This document shows, piece after piece, positions 47,395 to 58,406 of a stretch of 64,000 nt of DNA. Position 1 is the stretch's first letter, and each line of letters opens with the position of its first letter. The stretch spans positions 287,510,930-287,574,929 of the forward strand of contig OY856186.1 of the NCBI GenBank assembly GCA_963693315.1. The letters are read 5' to 3'. This DNA comes from Diogma glabrata. Taxonomy: Eukaryota; Arthropoda; Insecta; Diptera; Cylindrotomidae. Under the pieces are notes generated by a model. It searched no databases and had not been told where the DNA came from. It saw only the letters and a list, made by a program, of their open reading frames with translations. Position numbers and translations under genes: made by a program.

Positions 47395-48555
47395 GATTCA
47401 CACCAGTTGCATCTGATTGTTTCAGATTCGCAGAAAAATTAGGAAAATTAGGATTCAAAAAAGAATCAGTATGATCAGCTGGAATTAATTTGTATGAAAA
47501 ATTGTTTTGGTTGCTGCTTTTAGAAAATTCAGAAAAATCGTTACGATTCAATTTAGCGGTTGAATCTGGTAGCTTCAAAAAATTTGCTTTAGCGAGAGAA
47601 CTGAATTGTCCATCGCCTGAATTTTCATGATAACATGGTTTAAGTCGATCCATTGAAATTTTGGCTGCTTTGCCATTAACTTCTATATTGAAGTTTTTAT
47701 TGTTGTGACTTAAAACTTTGAAAGGACCAGTGTAAGGAGCTTGTAATGATCTCCTTACAGCGTCAGTACGTAAAAATACATGTGAGCAAGTTTGCAAGTC
47801 TTTGCTCACAAATTGCATTTTGGATTATAGGCTGTTGTTCTGAATCTGTTGAAACCTAATAGATTGGACAACTCAGTGAAAAGTTGGGATTCGAATTGGG
47901 TTCCTTGTTCAGTAACAATTGATTCTGGAACACCAAATCTCGAAATCCAAGAGTTATTTACAGCGAATGCGACCGTTCCAGCAGTGATGTCTGGAACTGG
48001 TATCGCTTCAGGCCACCGCGTAGGAAATCGCGTTGATTTCCCGATATTGGTAGAGGACCAATGATGTCAAGGTGTATTTGCGAGAATCGCTGTGAATTAG
48101 TTTTGAAAGTGCCAAGAGGTGATTTAGTATGCCTAAATACCTTGGACTTTTGACACGCTATACATTGTTGCGCCATAAGTTTAACGTCTTTTTTAATAGA
48201 CGGGCAAATAACGTGCTTGGTTAGTAATTTGGTTGAAGCATTGACACCAGGATGTGAAAGTTTATGAAAAGCATCGAAAACACTTTGGCGAAATTGTGCT
48301 GGAATGTATGGCCTGCGTATAGCAGTTGATGTGTCACAATATATCAATTTACTTTCATTAAAAGTAATTGGAAAATGTTTGAACTTCAAAGTTGTGTTAC
48401 TTTGAAGAATATTTTGAAATTCCTCGACATTGGTTTGCGCGTCCGCGATTACAGCATGATCAATTTTGTCTGGTATGAGTATTTGATCTATGCGAGAGAG
48501 CGCGTCAGCTACGACATTGTTGACGCCGGAAATATGCTGGATATCAGTGGTGAAT
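47395..48555 (-). pseudogene. Ty3/gypsy pol fragment: RNase H end, integrase with deleted core
   Basis: On the minus strand: RNase H C-terminus with HISGVNNVVADALSRID (48545-48490), then the integrase zinc-binding domain (His-His-Cys-Cys; HPGVNASTKLL and CIACQKSK) and the first catalytic strand (HLDIIGPLP) at 48389-48000. It then breaks, and an integrase C-terminal barrel (PYTGPFKVL, DRLKPCY) follows at 47818-47600. Most of the catalytic core is missing or frameshifted, so this is a dead relic. No LTRs were found. Confidence 0.85.
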
Positions 48556-48710
48556 TATTTATTTATTTAATTATTTGTTTATTTATTTATTGTTAAGTAA
48601 AAGAAACCTAACAACTTAAATAGCCATATGAGCAAAAATGCTATTGCATGGCATACTAATAATAAATTACAATTACATAAAATCAATTAAAAATTAACAA
48701 TTATAACAAT
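48556..48710 (-). repeat. Probable LINE 3' tail
   Basis: On the minus strand, ATGCCATGCAATAGCATTTT is followed by GGTTTCTTTTACTTAACAAT and an (AAATA)n tail, ending where gypsy pol begins. This resembles 3' ends of insect non-LTR retrotransposons. No coding part remains, so the family is not assigned. Confidence 0.45.
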
Positions 48711-48840
48711 CAAGAGACGCGGTAGTGTCTCGCGCGCCATGTTTGAAAGACACTACTAGTATATATACTGTGCTCAAGAGACGCGGTAGTGTCTCGCGCG
48801 CCATGTTTGAAAGACACTACTAGTATATATACTGTGCACC
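48711..48840. repeat. Perfect 65-bp tandem duplication
   Basis: Two consecutive identical copies of a unit beginning CAAGAGACGCGGTAGTGTCT and ending TAGTATATATACTGTGC (48714-48838). The unit holds an internal inverted motif (GTAGTGTCT / AGACACTAC) around CGCGCGCC. Origin unknown; exact identity implies a recent duplication. Confidence 0.8.
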
Positions 48841-50510
48841 GGATAGGTTTTAAAGGTTAAAATTTTCATTTCAAATAATTTGCATTTTTTCTACAACTGC
48901 ATTCAAAGTTATCAATAAAAGTATATATTATTTAACTATATGTTTCTCATTAGTAAAAAGAAAGTCAGCATTCATGCTTTTTTATGAAAGTTTATAAAAT
49001 CAAAATTTTGCTTTCCCAAACTTTTAGTAAAATTAAAACATTTTTACAAATTTTTATACCACGTTGGTAACATTGGAATATGTAGTAATTTAGTATCATT
49101 TTGGCGAATTTTCAAAAGCAAACCAAATGTACAGAATTGCAAAACACAAAATTATGCAAATTGAAATTTATTATCCCTCGATATTGGTAATATTTAACAA
49201 CAGTTAAAAAACTTAAACACGAACCCAGATTAGTTTGCAAACGTGTATTTGTTTTCGAACAAATATTTTTTATTTGTTATGTTTCTGTGGAAACCCAGGA
49301 AACCCATCAAATGTTTTATTAATATATTAAATGGAAGTTGGTAATTATAAAGATATTAGAAAAATGAATATATGTATTAAGAATATGCTTTCAGTAAAAA
49401 GACCTATTATTGATGTGTTAAGAAAACGAAGTTGTGAAAACATGTGTTTGGTCTCTTATGTTAATTTGTTATCTAAGAGAACCCAACAAATGTTATATCG
49501 ATGATAAATTTTAATTTTTTATTTCATTTTATTTTAGAACGTTGGTAGTTATTTTGAAGTGATGAGATTAAAAAATAATTTAGTAGGCTTTAAAATTTTG
49601 TGTTTTTATTCTTGGAGATATAAAGAAAAGAATTTGAGAAATTTTTATTATTATTTTAAGAGTTCCGTACTTTAAAATAATAGAACACTGATAGCATTGA
49701 TATAATATATATAATAATATGTAGTAAGTATAGTAGTAATTTTGGGGATCTAACAAAAACAAATCAAATGTACATTGAATTAAATTTAAAAAACACAAAA
49801 TTATGAATGAAATTATATATGAGTGTTATACATTTATAACAAACAAAATACCTATTATATTAATAATTAATAAAAGCCTATGTGTAACCCTCGACAGTTA
49901 TAAAAATAAAATAAAAATGTATTTCACCATACCCAGGGGGGCCGCCGGGCGCATCGATCTCACGATCTTCAAATTCTTGACCAGTCAAATTAACGACCAC
50001 GCTTATTTGACTTAGAAAAGGAACTTATAATATATAAAGTACAAAATTTTATTCACAAAAACCTAGTGTAACACACGAAAGTTATAAAAAAATGTTAAAT
50101 GTTAAATTAATCTTCATTTACAAGAAATTTATGTAATGATCCTTCATATTTTTGACCCGTCGATTTAACAACCATGTTCATTTGCTTCTATAAAGTAGCA
50201 ACTAATTAACAATTAATTAACCATTTGTAAATAATGATTGACCATGATATGATATTAATTTAATAACGTCGAAAATTTCTAGTTTTGTCAGATTTGTGTA
50301 TGGAAACATTGCTTCGTTTGTTATTCCTAACGTGTTGTTAAAAAATTATTTTGATTTTATTTGTTTAGATTTTAGGATAAAAAGATAAAATACTTTAATA
50401 AAAACAAACAAAAGTTTGTGGTTTAAAAATCTTCGACACTTGTTTCGTCAAAAGCCTCCTTTTTACCTGCAGCGCTGCCTTTACATAAGAAAAAATTGAA
50501 AAATTTTAAA
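48841..50510. other. Intergenic, nothing recognised
   Basis: AT-rich with scattered short direct repeats, and a small GC-rich island at 49925-49960 (GGGGGGCCGCCGGGCGC). No ORF with a recognisable domain. Confidence 0.45.
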
Positions 50511-50544
50511 TCTTCTTTTTTTTATTTATATATTAATACGCTAG

Positions 50545-50820
50545 TCTTACAAGGAGCTATCCACAAGTTAGCTCAAACGCCACCCTCACCTGCCCGCCGT
50601 GCATCCTGCTGGTAACTGACGAGGCTCTGACGACCGAGTAACGGCGGTATAACCGATTATCGAGGACTTCATAAAGTTCTTGCTTATCTAACTCGCTTAG
50701 AATAGTTAGTCCTGTAAAATTAGTTTAGCGCACCGCGTCTTGCTGGCTAAGTTAACCATCTATCTAGCGTTGCAACTAAAACAGGATCCCCAATTACTGA
50801 GATCTGCTAGTGCTTCCAAC
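50545..50820. other. GC-rich block just inside the U2 5' end
   Basis: About 275 bp, far less AT-rich than its surroundings, directly after the 5'-terminal motif and CTAG. It contains ACTGACGAGGCTCTGACGAC and ACCGAGTAACGGCGGTATAA. No long ORF, tRNA or rRNA similarity was recognised. It could be captured host sequence or part of another repeat. Confidence 0.45.
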
Positions 50821-51470
50821 TTATTTTTCAAATTGTCATTTTTTTGTATTATAAAAAACTATAAAAACAATTAAAAACTAAACTCAAAATATTTCCGTTA
50901 TGCTATAACCTTGTATCAATAATTGATATTATTTAAATCTAATAAAATTTGATCCGAAAATTATTCAAAATAATTCGAACAAAACCAAAAACCGATTATA
51001 CTTTTCATTCACTAAAATCATAAATAAATATTTTACTAAATTTTGTCTAATTTTTCGATAAAAAAACAAAATCTTTATCATAATTTAATTGCTTCCCAAA
51101 ACAAAATGTAAACAAAAAATTTTCTTCAAAAACTAAATAATTTAAATTTCATTGAAATCGCTTCACACGACTACGAACATAACATAACGTAAAACAATAC
51201 GAAATTTAAATCGTTTTTCAATCAACAAAAAATCTGAATTGTCCTTTCGAAAAAAAATATGGTTAAAAAAATGTATTTTTTTTATAAACGTTCTACACAA
51301 ATACATTTAGAAAAACAATAATAGTCATAAAGTTATAAGAATAAATAGAAACCAAAAAAACAAAAACGTTAAACTTTATACTCATATAACACTAATTTTA
51401 AATATTACGAATCATCTACTTGAGTACAGGTGTCACTAGATAGTTAATATCCTGAAACAAAATAAAAATA

Positions 51471-53109
51471 GTGAGAGAATATTTTGTTCTACTTCATTTG
51501 TCTTATATTATTATTTGTCTATGGCGTAAGATAGGTTTTGAGTTAGATCGTGTGAATCCTTTTGTTCGTTCTTTTAAATCAATGCATGAATTTTGTGAAA
51601 GACCTGAGAATGTTACTGCTGATGTGTCAATGGTTATAAAAGTTAACAGAGAATGTGATATTCGTCGTTTTAATGATGCTGTTCAAACTGATGTGGTTGC
51701 TATTTTTAAAAATGATGAATTTTGTTAAATTTGTCAGATGAAGATAGAATTGATGGAAATGAAATGATTAATAAATTTGTATGTACTGAAATCCCTGATC
51801 CCATTCTTTTTCCTAAATTACATGAATATGTGAAACGTCATATGATGCATGAACCATGTGGTGCTCTAAATCCCAATTCTGTTTGTATGAGAGTGGTAAA
51901 TGTAGTAATAATTTTCCAAAACCTTTTTCTGAAAATATTAAAGAATATGTGAATGGTTATCCTTTGTACCGTCGACGTGATAATGGTATGAGTGTTGATG
52001 TACGTGGTGCATCTCTTGATAATAGATATGTTGTTCCGTATAATATTTATCTTCTTGCAAAATTCAATTGTCATATTAACGTGGAAATATGTACGACTGT
52101 TAAAAGTGTGAAATATGTTTACAAGTATGTATATAAAGAGTATGATTCTGCCAATGTTGAATTGAGAGTGAATGGAGAGAATGCAGTGAATAATGATGAT
52201 GCGATTGTGGGAAATGAAATTCAAGATTTTTTGAATGGACGGTATGTTGGTTCGACTGAAGCTGCTTGGCGCATATTTGAATTTCCAATGCATTTTCAAT
52301 CTCATACAATTATTCGACTTGATTGTCATTTGCCTAATAGACAAAATGTTTATATCAGGAATGGTAATGTGGCTGGCACAGTCGCAAATGTATCAAGAAC
52401 AAAATTGTTAGCATTTTTCCATTTGAATTCCATTGATAATTTAGCTAATGAGTTTTTGTATACAGAATTAATTATGTTTGGTATGACCAAAGTAAATCGT
52501 GGAAAAGAAGACAACGTGGGGCTGATAAAGTTGTTGCTCGATTATATATGGTTACTCCAAAAGATATAGAATTGTTTCATATGCGTTTACTTCTGTTGCA
52601 TGTTCGTGGTCCAAAATCTTTTTTTGATCTACGTATGTATGAAGGTGTACCCTACCCTACTTTTGTTGCAGCATGTGAAGCTCGAGGTATTGCAACAAAT
52701 GATAATGAATAGCGTGAATGTTTACTTGAAGCTTCAGAAATTCAATCACCAAAACAGTTTCGTCAATTATTTGCATTTATCTGTGGTTTGAATGTTCCTC
52801 CGAATGCTTTAGCTTTTTTTCTTGACAGCTCATGCAGGTTGTGGCAAAACTTTTGTTCAAACGGCAATCATTCATAAATTTAATTCACTAAATCTTTCGT
52901 GTATTGTAACTGCCTTCAGTGGTATTGCATCAACTCTTTTGATTGGGGGGCGAACTTTGCATAATGTTTTCAAATTACCAATTCCATTATTAGAGAATTC
53001 AATGCCAAATATAACTCCAAACAGTGTACATGGCACATATATTAATAATGCATCAATCATTATTATAGATGAAATTTCAATGTGTTTTCTATTCATGCTT
53101 TAAAATTAA
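51471..53109 (+). pseudogene. Degenerate Helitron Rep-helicase gene
   Basis: Successive frames match the intact gene at 58826-61849 at high identity but with lesions. 51500-51720 encodes a middle segment (NPFVRSFKSMHEFC) absent from the intact copy, then jumps to LSDEDRIDG, deleting the Rep TCN and HUH motifs. Frameshifts lie near 51890 and 52475, with a stop at about 52710. A second deletion joins NALAF to the helicase FFLTAHAGCGKT. The frame ends a few codons after the Walker B motif, where palindrome P2 begins. It cannot be functional. Confidence 0.9.
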
Positions 53110-53549
53110 CTAGGAAGGCCCGGCGTGCTTCGCTACGCTTATAAATAAAGTTTTTGCGTAGACATTTTGTTGACGTAGAAGCAATGATTTCAAAAAGTGG
53201 TAACGAGAAATGCTAGCATATAATTTTTAATTTTTCTTTTTAAATATATGAATGAAAAATAATCAGAACTCTAGCTGATCAGTTCGGATATATGAAAAAT
53301 TAGCGATCAAATAAGTTAGAGATAAAATAAGCTTACTTGAAAACTTATTTGATCGCTAATTTTTCATATATCCGAACTGATCAGCTAGAGTTCTGATTAT
53401 TTTTCATTCATATATTTAAAAAGAAAAATTAAAAATTATATGCTAGCATTTCTCATTACCACTTTTTGAAATCATTGCTTCTACGTCAACAAAATGTCTA
53501 CGCAAAAACTTTATTTATAAGCGTAGCGAAGCACGCCGGGCCTTCCTAG
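53110..53549. mobile_element. Palindrome P2: twin Helitron 3' ends
   Basis: 440 bp, CTAGGAAGGCCCGGCGTG to its complement. It has the same arm sequence as P1, P3 and P4 but with GGAAGG in place of GGAGGG and GCTAGCAT for GCTACCAT in both arms, so the two arms have changed together. Preceded by A (53109). The next bases after CTAG are TCTTCTTATATATT, the 5' end of the following unit. Confidence 0.85.
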
Positions 53550-54796
53550 TCTTCTTATATATTAATACGCTAGATTAAAACTTTGTGGAGCATTAGGCTT
53601 TTTTATTCGCAGATGGATTCATTTGAAATTTTCACAGCTAACTGATATTAGTGTAACCTATAGTCGGATCCGGATTCAAACAAATCGGATCATAAATAAA
53701 AAAGTTATTATATACGGAAAACTTTTTCTATACATATGCATTATAAGTTTACATACATCTTTCTTTTTGCTTTAAAACAATGCTTTAAAATTTTTCTTTT
53801 TTATATATTAGCTATCGAACCGAACAACGAATAACAAAAACGAAAATTTTTATATTTATTTTATATTCATTTCAGTCGTCGTATTTATTTTATATTTTAG
53901 TCGTCTTTTATCTTTCAAGAAGGACGGTTTTCGATATTTTTCGATTATTTTGTTTTTTATTGATATAAAGATTTTTGAGATATTTTGATATTTGAGTTAT
54001 TTCATATTTTTGATATATTGATATATTTATTTATTTCGATGCCAAGACTACCAAGTAAACGTCGTTTGGATGTGAGTGGTACATCGAGTCGTCGGAATAA
54101 AAGAGATTATATGCGTAATAATGTTGATTTTATGTATGATGAAATGAATGGTAATAATGATGGAATGAATGCTGAAGCTGATGTTGTTGTGAATGATGAA
54201 GTGAATGTTGATGATATGAATGGTGTCATGAACGGTGTCATGAATGGTGTCATGAATGTTGCGAATGATTTAGAATTGAATGTGGTGAATGATGAAATTC
54301 CCTTTGTAATTTTGAGAGATTCGCTCAAGTGTGCTTTGAATGTGATTCCAGGTAACTTTGATTCGTATGTTTGTGGTGCTTTGGATATGAGTTGTCAGTT
54401 TTGTCATGCCAAACATTTTGCAAGAGAAGTTACTTCAAATAATAATGAAGCGTTTTCTTTGTGTTGCCATAAAGGCAAAGTCAATTTACCTCCTCTTTCT
54501 GAAAATGCATTTTTCTCTAATATTTTCGAAGGATTGAATTCAAATGATAATGCTATAAAAAAACGGTCTAAAAGTTTTCTTTCAAATATTCGTTCCTATA
54601 ATTCGGCATTTGCAATGATCAGTTCTGAATGTAATATAGCGGATTCTACTGCACGTGGTATTTATCATTTTAAAATTCATAATATTTTTTATCATCGTAC
54701 TGGTGCTTTAATTCCTGCTTATGGTCGACCTCCAATGTATGCACAATTATATTTTTATGATGTTGATACTGCTGCTAATATGAGAATGAATAGACT
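53550..54796 (+). mobile_element. Helitron 5' part with complete N-terminal start (head of unit U3)
   Basis: Starts TCTTCTTATATATTAATACG directly after P2. The 5' region (53550-54038) is a diverged but longer version of unit S. The N-terminal reading frame then runs to the end. It is truncated after AATGAATAGACT, where the next 5' end (unit S1) begins. Confidence 0.75.
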
Positions 54797-54812
54797 TCTT
54801 CTTATATATTAA
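54039..54812 (+). pseudogene. Helitron N-terminal protein part, longest copy
   Basis: From MPRLPSKRRLDVSG the frame gives about 250 residues. There is a basic start, an Asn/Asp-rich linker with three tandem MNGV repeats, then the Cys-rich Helitron-like N domain ending ANMRMNR, after which it enters the next 5' end and stops. The upstream in-frame ATG at 53985 lies in the AT-rich leader and seems less likely. Differs from the six-copy consensus at several residues (Leu for Phe in DSLKC, Gln for His in CQFC), so it is an older lineage. Lacks Rep and helicase parts. Confidence 0.8.
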
Positions 54813-55370
54813 TACGCTAGATTAAAACTTTGTGGAGCATTAGGCTTTTTTATTCGCAGATGGATTCATTTGAAATTTTCACAGCTAACTGATATTAGTG
54901 TAACCTATATTCGGATTCGGATTCACACAAATCGGATCATAAATAAAAAAGTTATTATATACGGAAAACTTTTTATATACATATGCATTATAAGTTTACA
55001 TACATGCAAAAACGAAATTAAAAATTTATTTTATTTTTTATATTTTCTTTTTTATATATTAGCTATCGAACAACGAACAACAAAAACGAAACTTAAAAAT
55101 TTATTTTCTTTCATTTCAGTCGTCTTTTGTCTTTGAACAAGGACGGTTATTTCGATTATTTTGTTATTGATATATTTGATATTGATATAAAGATATTTTG
55201 TTTGATATTGAATTTATTTGATATCTTCTTATATATTAATACGCTAGATTAAAACTTTGTGGAGCATTAGGCTTTTTTATTCGCAGATGGATTCATTTGA
55301 AATTTTCACAGCTAACTGATATTAGTGTAACCTATATTCGGATTCGGATTCACACAAATCGGATCATGTC

Positions 55371-55931
55371 ATGAATGTTGCGAATGATTTAGAATTGAAT
55401 GTGGTGAATGATGAAATTCCCTTTGTAATTTTGAGAGATTCGTTCAAGTGTGCTTTGAATGTGATTCCAGGTAACTTTGATTCGTATGTTTGTGGTGCTT
55501 TGGATATGAGTTGTCATTTTTGTCATGCCAAACATTTTGCAATAGAAGTTACTTCAAATAATAATGAAGCGTTTTCTTTGTGTTGCCATAAAGGCAAAGT
55601 CAATTTACCTCCTCTTTCTGAAAATGCATTTTTCTCTAATATTTTCGAAGGATTGAATTCAAATGATAATGCTATAAAAAAACGGTCTAAAAGTTTTCTT
55701 TCAAATATTCGTTCCTATAATTCGGCATTTGCAATGATCAGTTCTGAATGTAATATAGCGGATTCTACTGCACGTGGTATTTATCATTTTAAAATTCATA
55801 ATATTTTTTATCATCGTACTGGTGCTTTAATTCCTGCTTATGGTCGACCTCCAATGTATGCACAATTATATTTTTATGATGTTGATACTGCTGCTAATAT
55901 GAGAATGAATAGACTTCTTCTTATATATTAA
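55371..55931 (+). pseudogene. Helitron N-terminal coding fragment (L1)
   Basis: 186-codon frame starting MNVANDLELNV, equivalent to residues after the Asn-rich linker of the longest copy, ending RMNRLLLIY in the next unit's 5' end. Same Cys-rich domain as the minus-strand copies. Truncated by structure rather than by point mutation. Confidence 0.82.
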
Positions 55932-56489
55932 TACGCTAGATTAAAACTTTGTGGAGCATTAGGCTTTTTTATTCGCAGATGGATTCATTTGAAATTTTCA
56001 CAGCTAACTGATATTAGTGTAACCTATATTCGGATTCGGATTCACACAAATCGGATCATAAATAAAAAAGTTATTATATACGGAAAACTTTTTATATACA
56101 TATGCATTATAAGTTTACATACATGCAAAAACGAAATTAAAAATTTATTTTATTTTTTATATTTTCTTTTTTATATATTAGCTATCGAACAACGAACAAC
56201 AAAAACGAAACTTAAAAATTTATTTTCTTTCATTTCAGTCGTCTTTTGTCTTTGAACAAGGACGGTTATTTCGATTATTTTGTTATTGATATATTTGATA
56301 TTGATATAAAGATATTTTGTTTGATATTGAATTTATTTGATATCTTCTTATATATTAATACGCTAGATTAAAACTTTGTGGAGCATTAGGCTTTTTTATT
56401 CGCAGATGGATTCATTTGAAATTTTCACAGCTAACTGATATTAGTGTAACCTATATTCGGATTCGGATTCACACAAATCGGATCATGTC

Positions 56490-57056
56490 ATGAATGTTGC
56501 GAATGATTTAGAATTGAATGTGGTGAATGATGAAATTCCCTTTGTAATTTTGAGAGATTCGTTCAAGTGTGCTTTGAATGTGATTCCAGGTAACTTTGAT
56601 TCGTATGTTTGTGGTGCTTTGGATATGAGTTGTCATTTTTGTCATGCCAAACATTTTGCAATAGAAGTTACTTCAAATAATAATGAAGCGTTTTCTTTGT
56701 GTTGCCATAAAGGCAAAGTCAATTTACCTCCTCTTTCTGAAAATGCATTTTTCTCTAATATTTTCGAAGGATTGAATTCAAATGATAATGCTATAAAAAA
56801 ACGTTCTAAAAGTTTTCTTTCAAATATTCGTTCCTATAATTCGGAATTTGCAATGATCAGTTCTGAATGTAATATAGCGGATTCTACTGCACGTGGTATT
56901 TATCATTTTAAAATTCATAATATTTTTTATCATCGTACTGGTGCTTTAATTCCTGCTTATGGTCGACCTCCAATGTATGCACAATTATATTTTTATGATG
57001 TTGATACTGCTGCTAATATGAGAATGAATAGACTTCTTTATATATTAATACGCTAG
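56490..57056 (+). pseudogene. Helitron N-terminal coding fragment (L2)
   Basis: 188-codon frame, as in L1 but with a private Ala-to-Glu change (NSEFAM) and a shortened junction reading RMNRLLYILIR. Confidence 0.82.
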
Positions 57057-57267
57057 ATTAAAACTTTGTGGAGCATTAGGCTTTTTTATTCGCAGATGGA
57101 TTCATTTGAAATTTTCACAGCTAACTGATATTAGTGTAACCTATATTCGGATTCGGATTCACACAAATCGGATCATAAATAAAAAAGTTACATTTGAAAT
57201 TTTCACAGCTAACTGATATTAGTGTAACCTATATTCGGATTCGGATTCACACAAATCGGATCATGTC

Positions 57268-57816
57268 ATGAATGTTGCGAATGATTTAGAATTGAATGTG
57301 GTGAATGATGAAATTCCCTTTGTAATTTTGAGAGATTCGTTCAAGTGTGCTTTGAATGTGATTCCAGGTAACTTTGATTCGTATGTTTGTGGTGCTTTGG
57401 ATATGAGTTGTCATTTTTGTCATGCCAAACATTTTGCAATAGAAGTTACTTCAAATAATAATGAAGCGTTTTCTTTGTGTTGCCATAAAGGCAAAGTCAA
57501 TTTACCTCCTCTTTCTGAAAATGCATTTTTCTCTAATATTTTCGAAGGATTGAATTCAAATGATAATGCTATAAAAAAACGTTCTAAAAGTTTTCTTTCA
57601 AATATTCGTTCCTATAATTCGGCATTTGCAATGATCAGTTCTGAATGTAATATAGCGGATTCTACTGCACGTGGTATTTATCATTTTAAAATTCATAATA
57701 TTTTTTATCATCGTACTGGTGCTTTAATTCCTGCTTATGGTCGACCTCCAATGTATGCACAATTATATTTTTATGATGTTGATACTGCTGCTAATATGAG
57801 AATGAATAGAAACTAG
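57268..57816 (+). pseudogene. Helitron N-terminal coding fragment (L3), truncated by P3
   Basis: 182-codon frame with the consensus Cys-rich domain. After RMNRN the next codon is the TAG of the palindrome's CTAG, the same junction as the minus copy next to P1. Confidence 0.82.
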
Positions 57817-58286
57817 GAGGGCCCGGCGTGCTTCGCTACGCTTATAAATAAAGTTTTTGCGTAGACATTTTGTTGACGTAGAAGCAATGATTTCAAAAAG
57901 TGGTAATGAGAAATGCTACCATATAATTTTTAATTTTTCTTTTTAAATATATGAATGAAAAATAATCAGAACTCTAGCTGATCAGTTCGGATATATGAAA
58001 AATTAGCGATCAAATAAGTTTTCAAGTAAGCTTCGTATGAAAAATTAGCATATGAAAAATTAGCGATCAAATAAGTTTTCAAGTAAGCTTCGCTAATTTT
58101 TCATATATCCGAACTGATCAGCTAGAGTTCTGATTATTTTTCATTCATATATTTAAAAAGAAAAATTAAAAATTATATGGTAGCATTTCTCATTACCACT
58201 TTTTGAAATCATTGCTTCTACGTCAACAAAATGTCTACGCAAAAACTTTATTTATAAGCGTAGCGAAGCACGCCGGGCCCTCCTAG
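57813..58286. mobile_element. Palindrome P3: twin Helitron 3' ends
   Basis: 474 bp from CTAGGAGGGCCCGGCGTG to its complement. The internal part near 58010-58095 has extra duplicated AAGCTTCGTATGAAAAATTA-type segments like P1. Left flank A (57812), right flank T (58287). Sequence after the right end is not the continuation of the interrupted coding sequence. Confidence 0.85.
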
Positions 58287-58406
58287 TTTTTATAAATAAG
58301 TTACACAAATTCATGCGAACGAAGGAAGAATTTTTTTTATATATAAGTTACACAATTCATGTTTACACCAAAACCACACACACACACCACACTTATATTG
58401 TTTTCA
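58287..58406. other. Short spacer between Helitron units
   Basis: 120 bp with two copies of a ATAAGTTACACAA(A)TTCATG motif and a CACACACACACC run. This is the only non-Helitron DNA between P3 and the next 5' end, and may be the original target sequence. Confidence 0.5.

Larger units (their letters stand above)
50511..53549 (+). mobile_element. Decayed Helitron unit U2, ending in palindrome P2
   Basis: It starts A|TCTTCT with an expanded T-run and then TTTATATATTAATACGCTAG, the shared 5' motif of the cluster, and ends with P2 at 53549. Between them are a GC-rich block unlike other units (50545-50820), AT-rich filler, and a broken Rep-helicase gene. The next unit starts at the very next base. 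Confidence 0.6.
54797..57812 (+). repeat. Tandem array of Helitron 5' ends (S1-L1-S2-L2-partial-L3), capped by P3
   Basis: S1 54797-55223 (427 bp), L1 55224-55915 (692 bp), S2 55916-56342, L2 56343-57034, then a contracted 5' end (TCTTTATATATT) at 57035 and a 5'-truncated L3 from about 57190 to 57812. The S+L period is exactly 1119 bp. Every S-to-L join is A|TC, and the L-to-S joins are ACT|TC. L carries an internal fusion after ATCGGATCAT to the N-terminal coding region. Confidence 0.88.

Noticed and set aside
53110..53549. P1-P4 as ordinary MITEs with target duplications
   Set aside because: No target duplication is present, the ends are hairpin-CTAG between A and T, and the arms match a Helitron 3' end along about 190 bp.
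54870..55136. Recurrent 88-codon ORF beginning MKFSQLTDIS (also 55989-56255 and on minus at 43109-43375, 44228-44494)
   Set aside because: It lies in the Helitron 5' noncoding region; it recurs only because unit S is repeated, is AT-driven in composition, and is broken in the diverged copy at 53630-53900.
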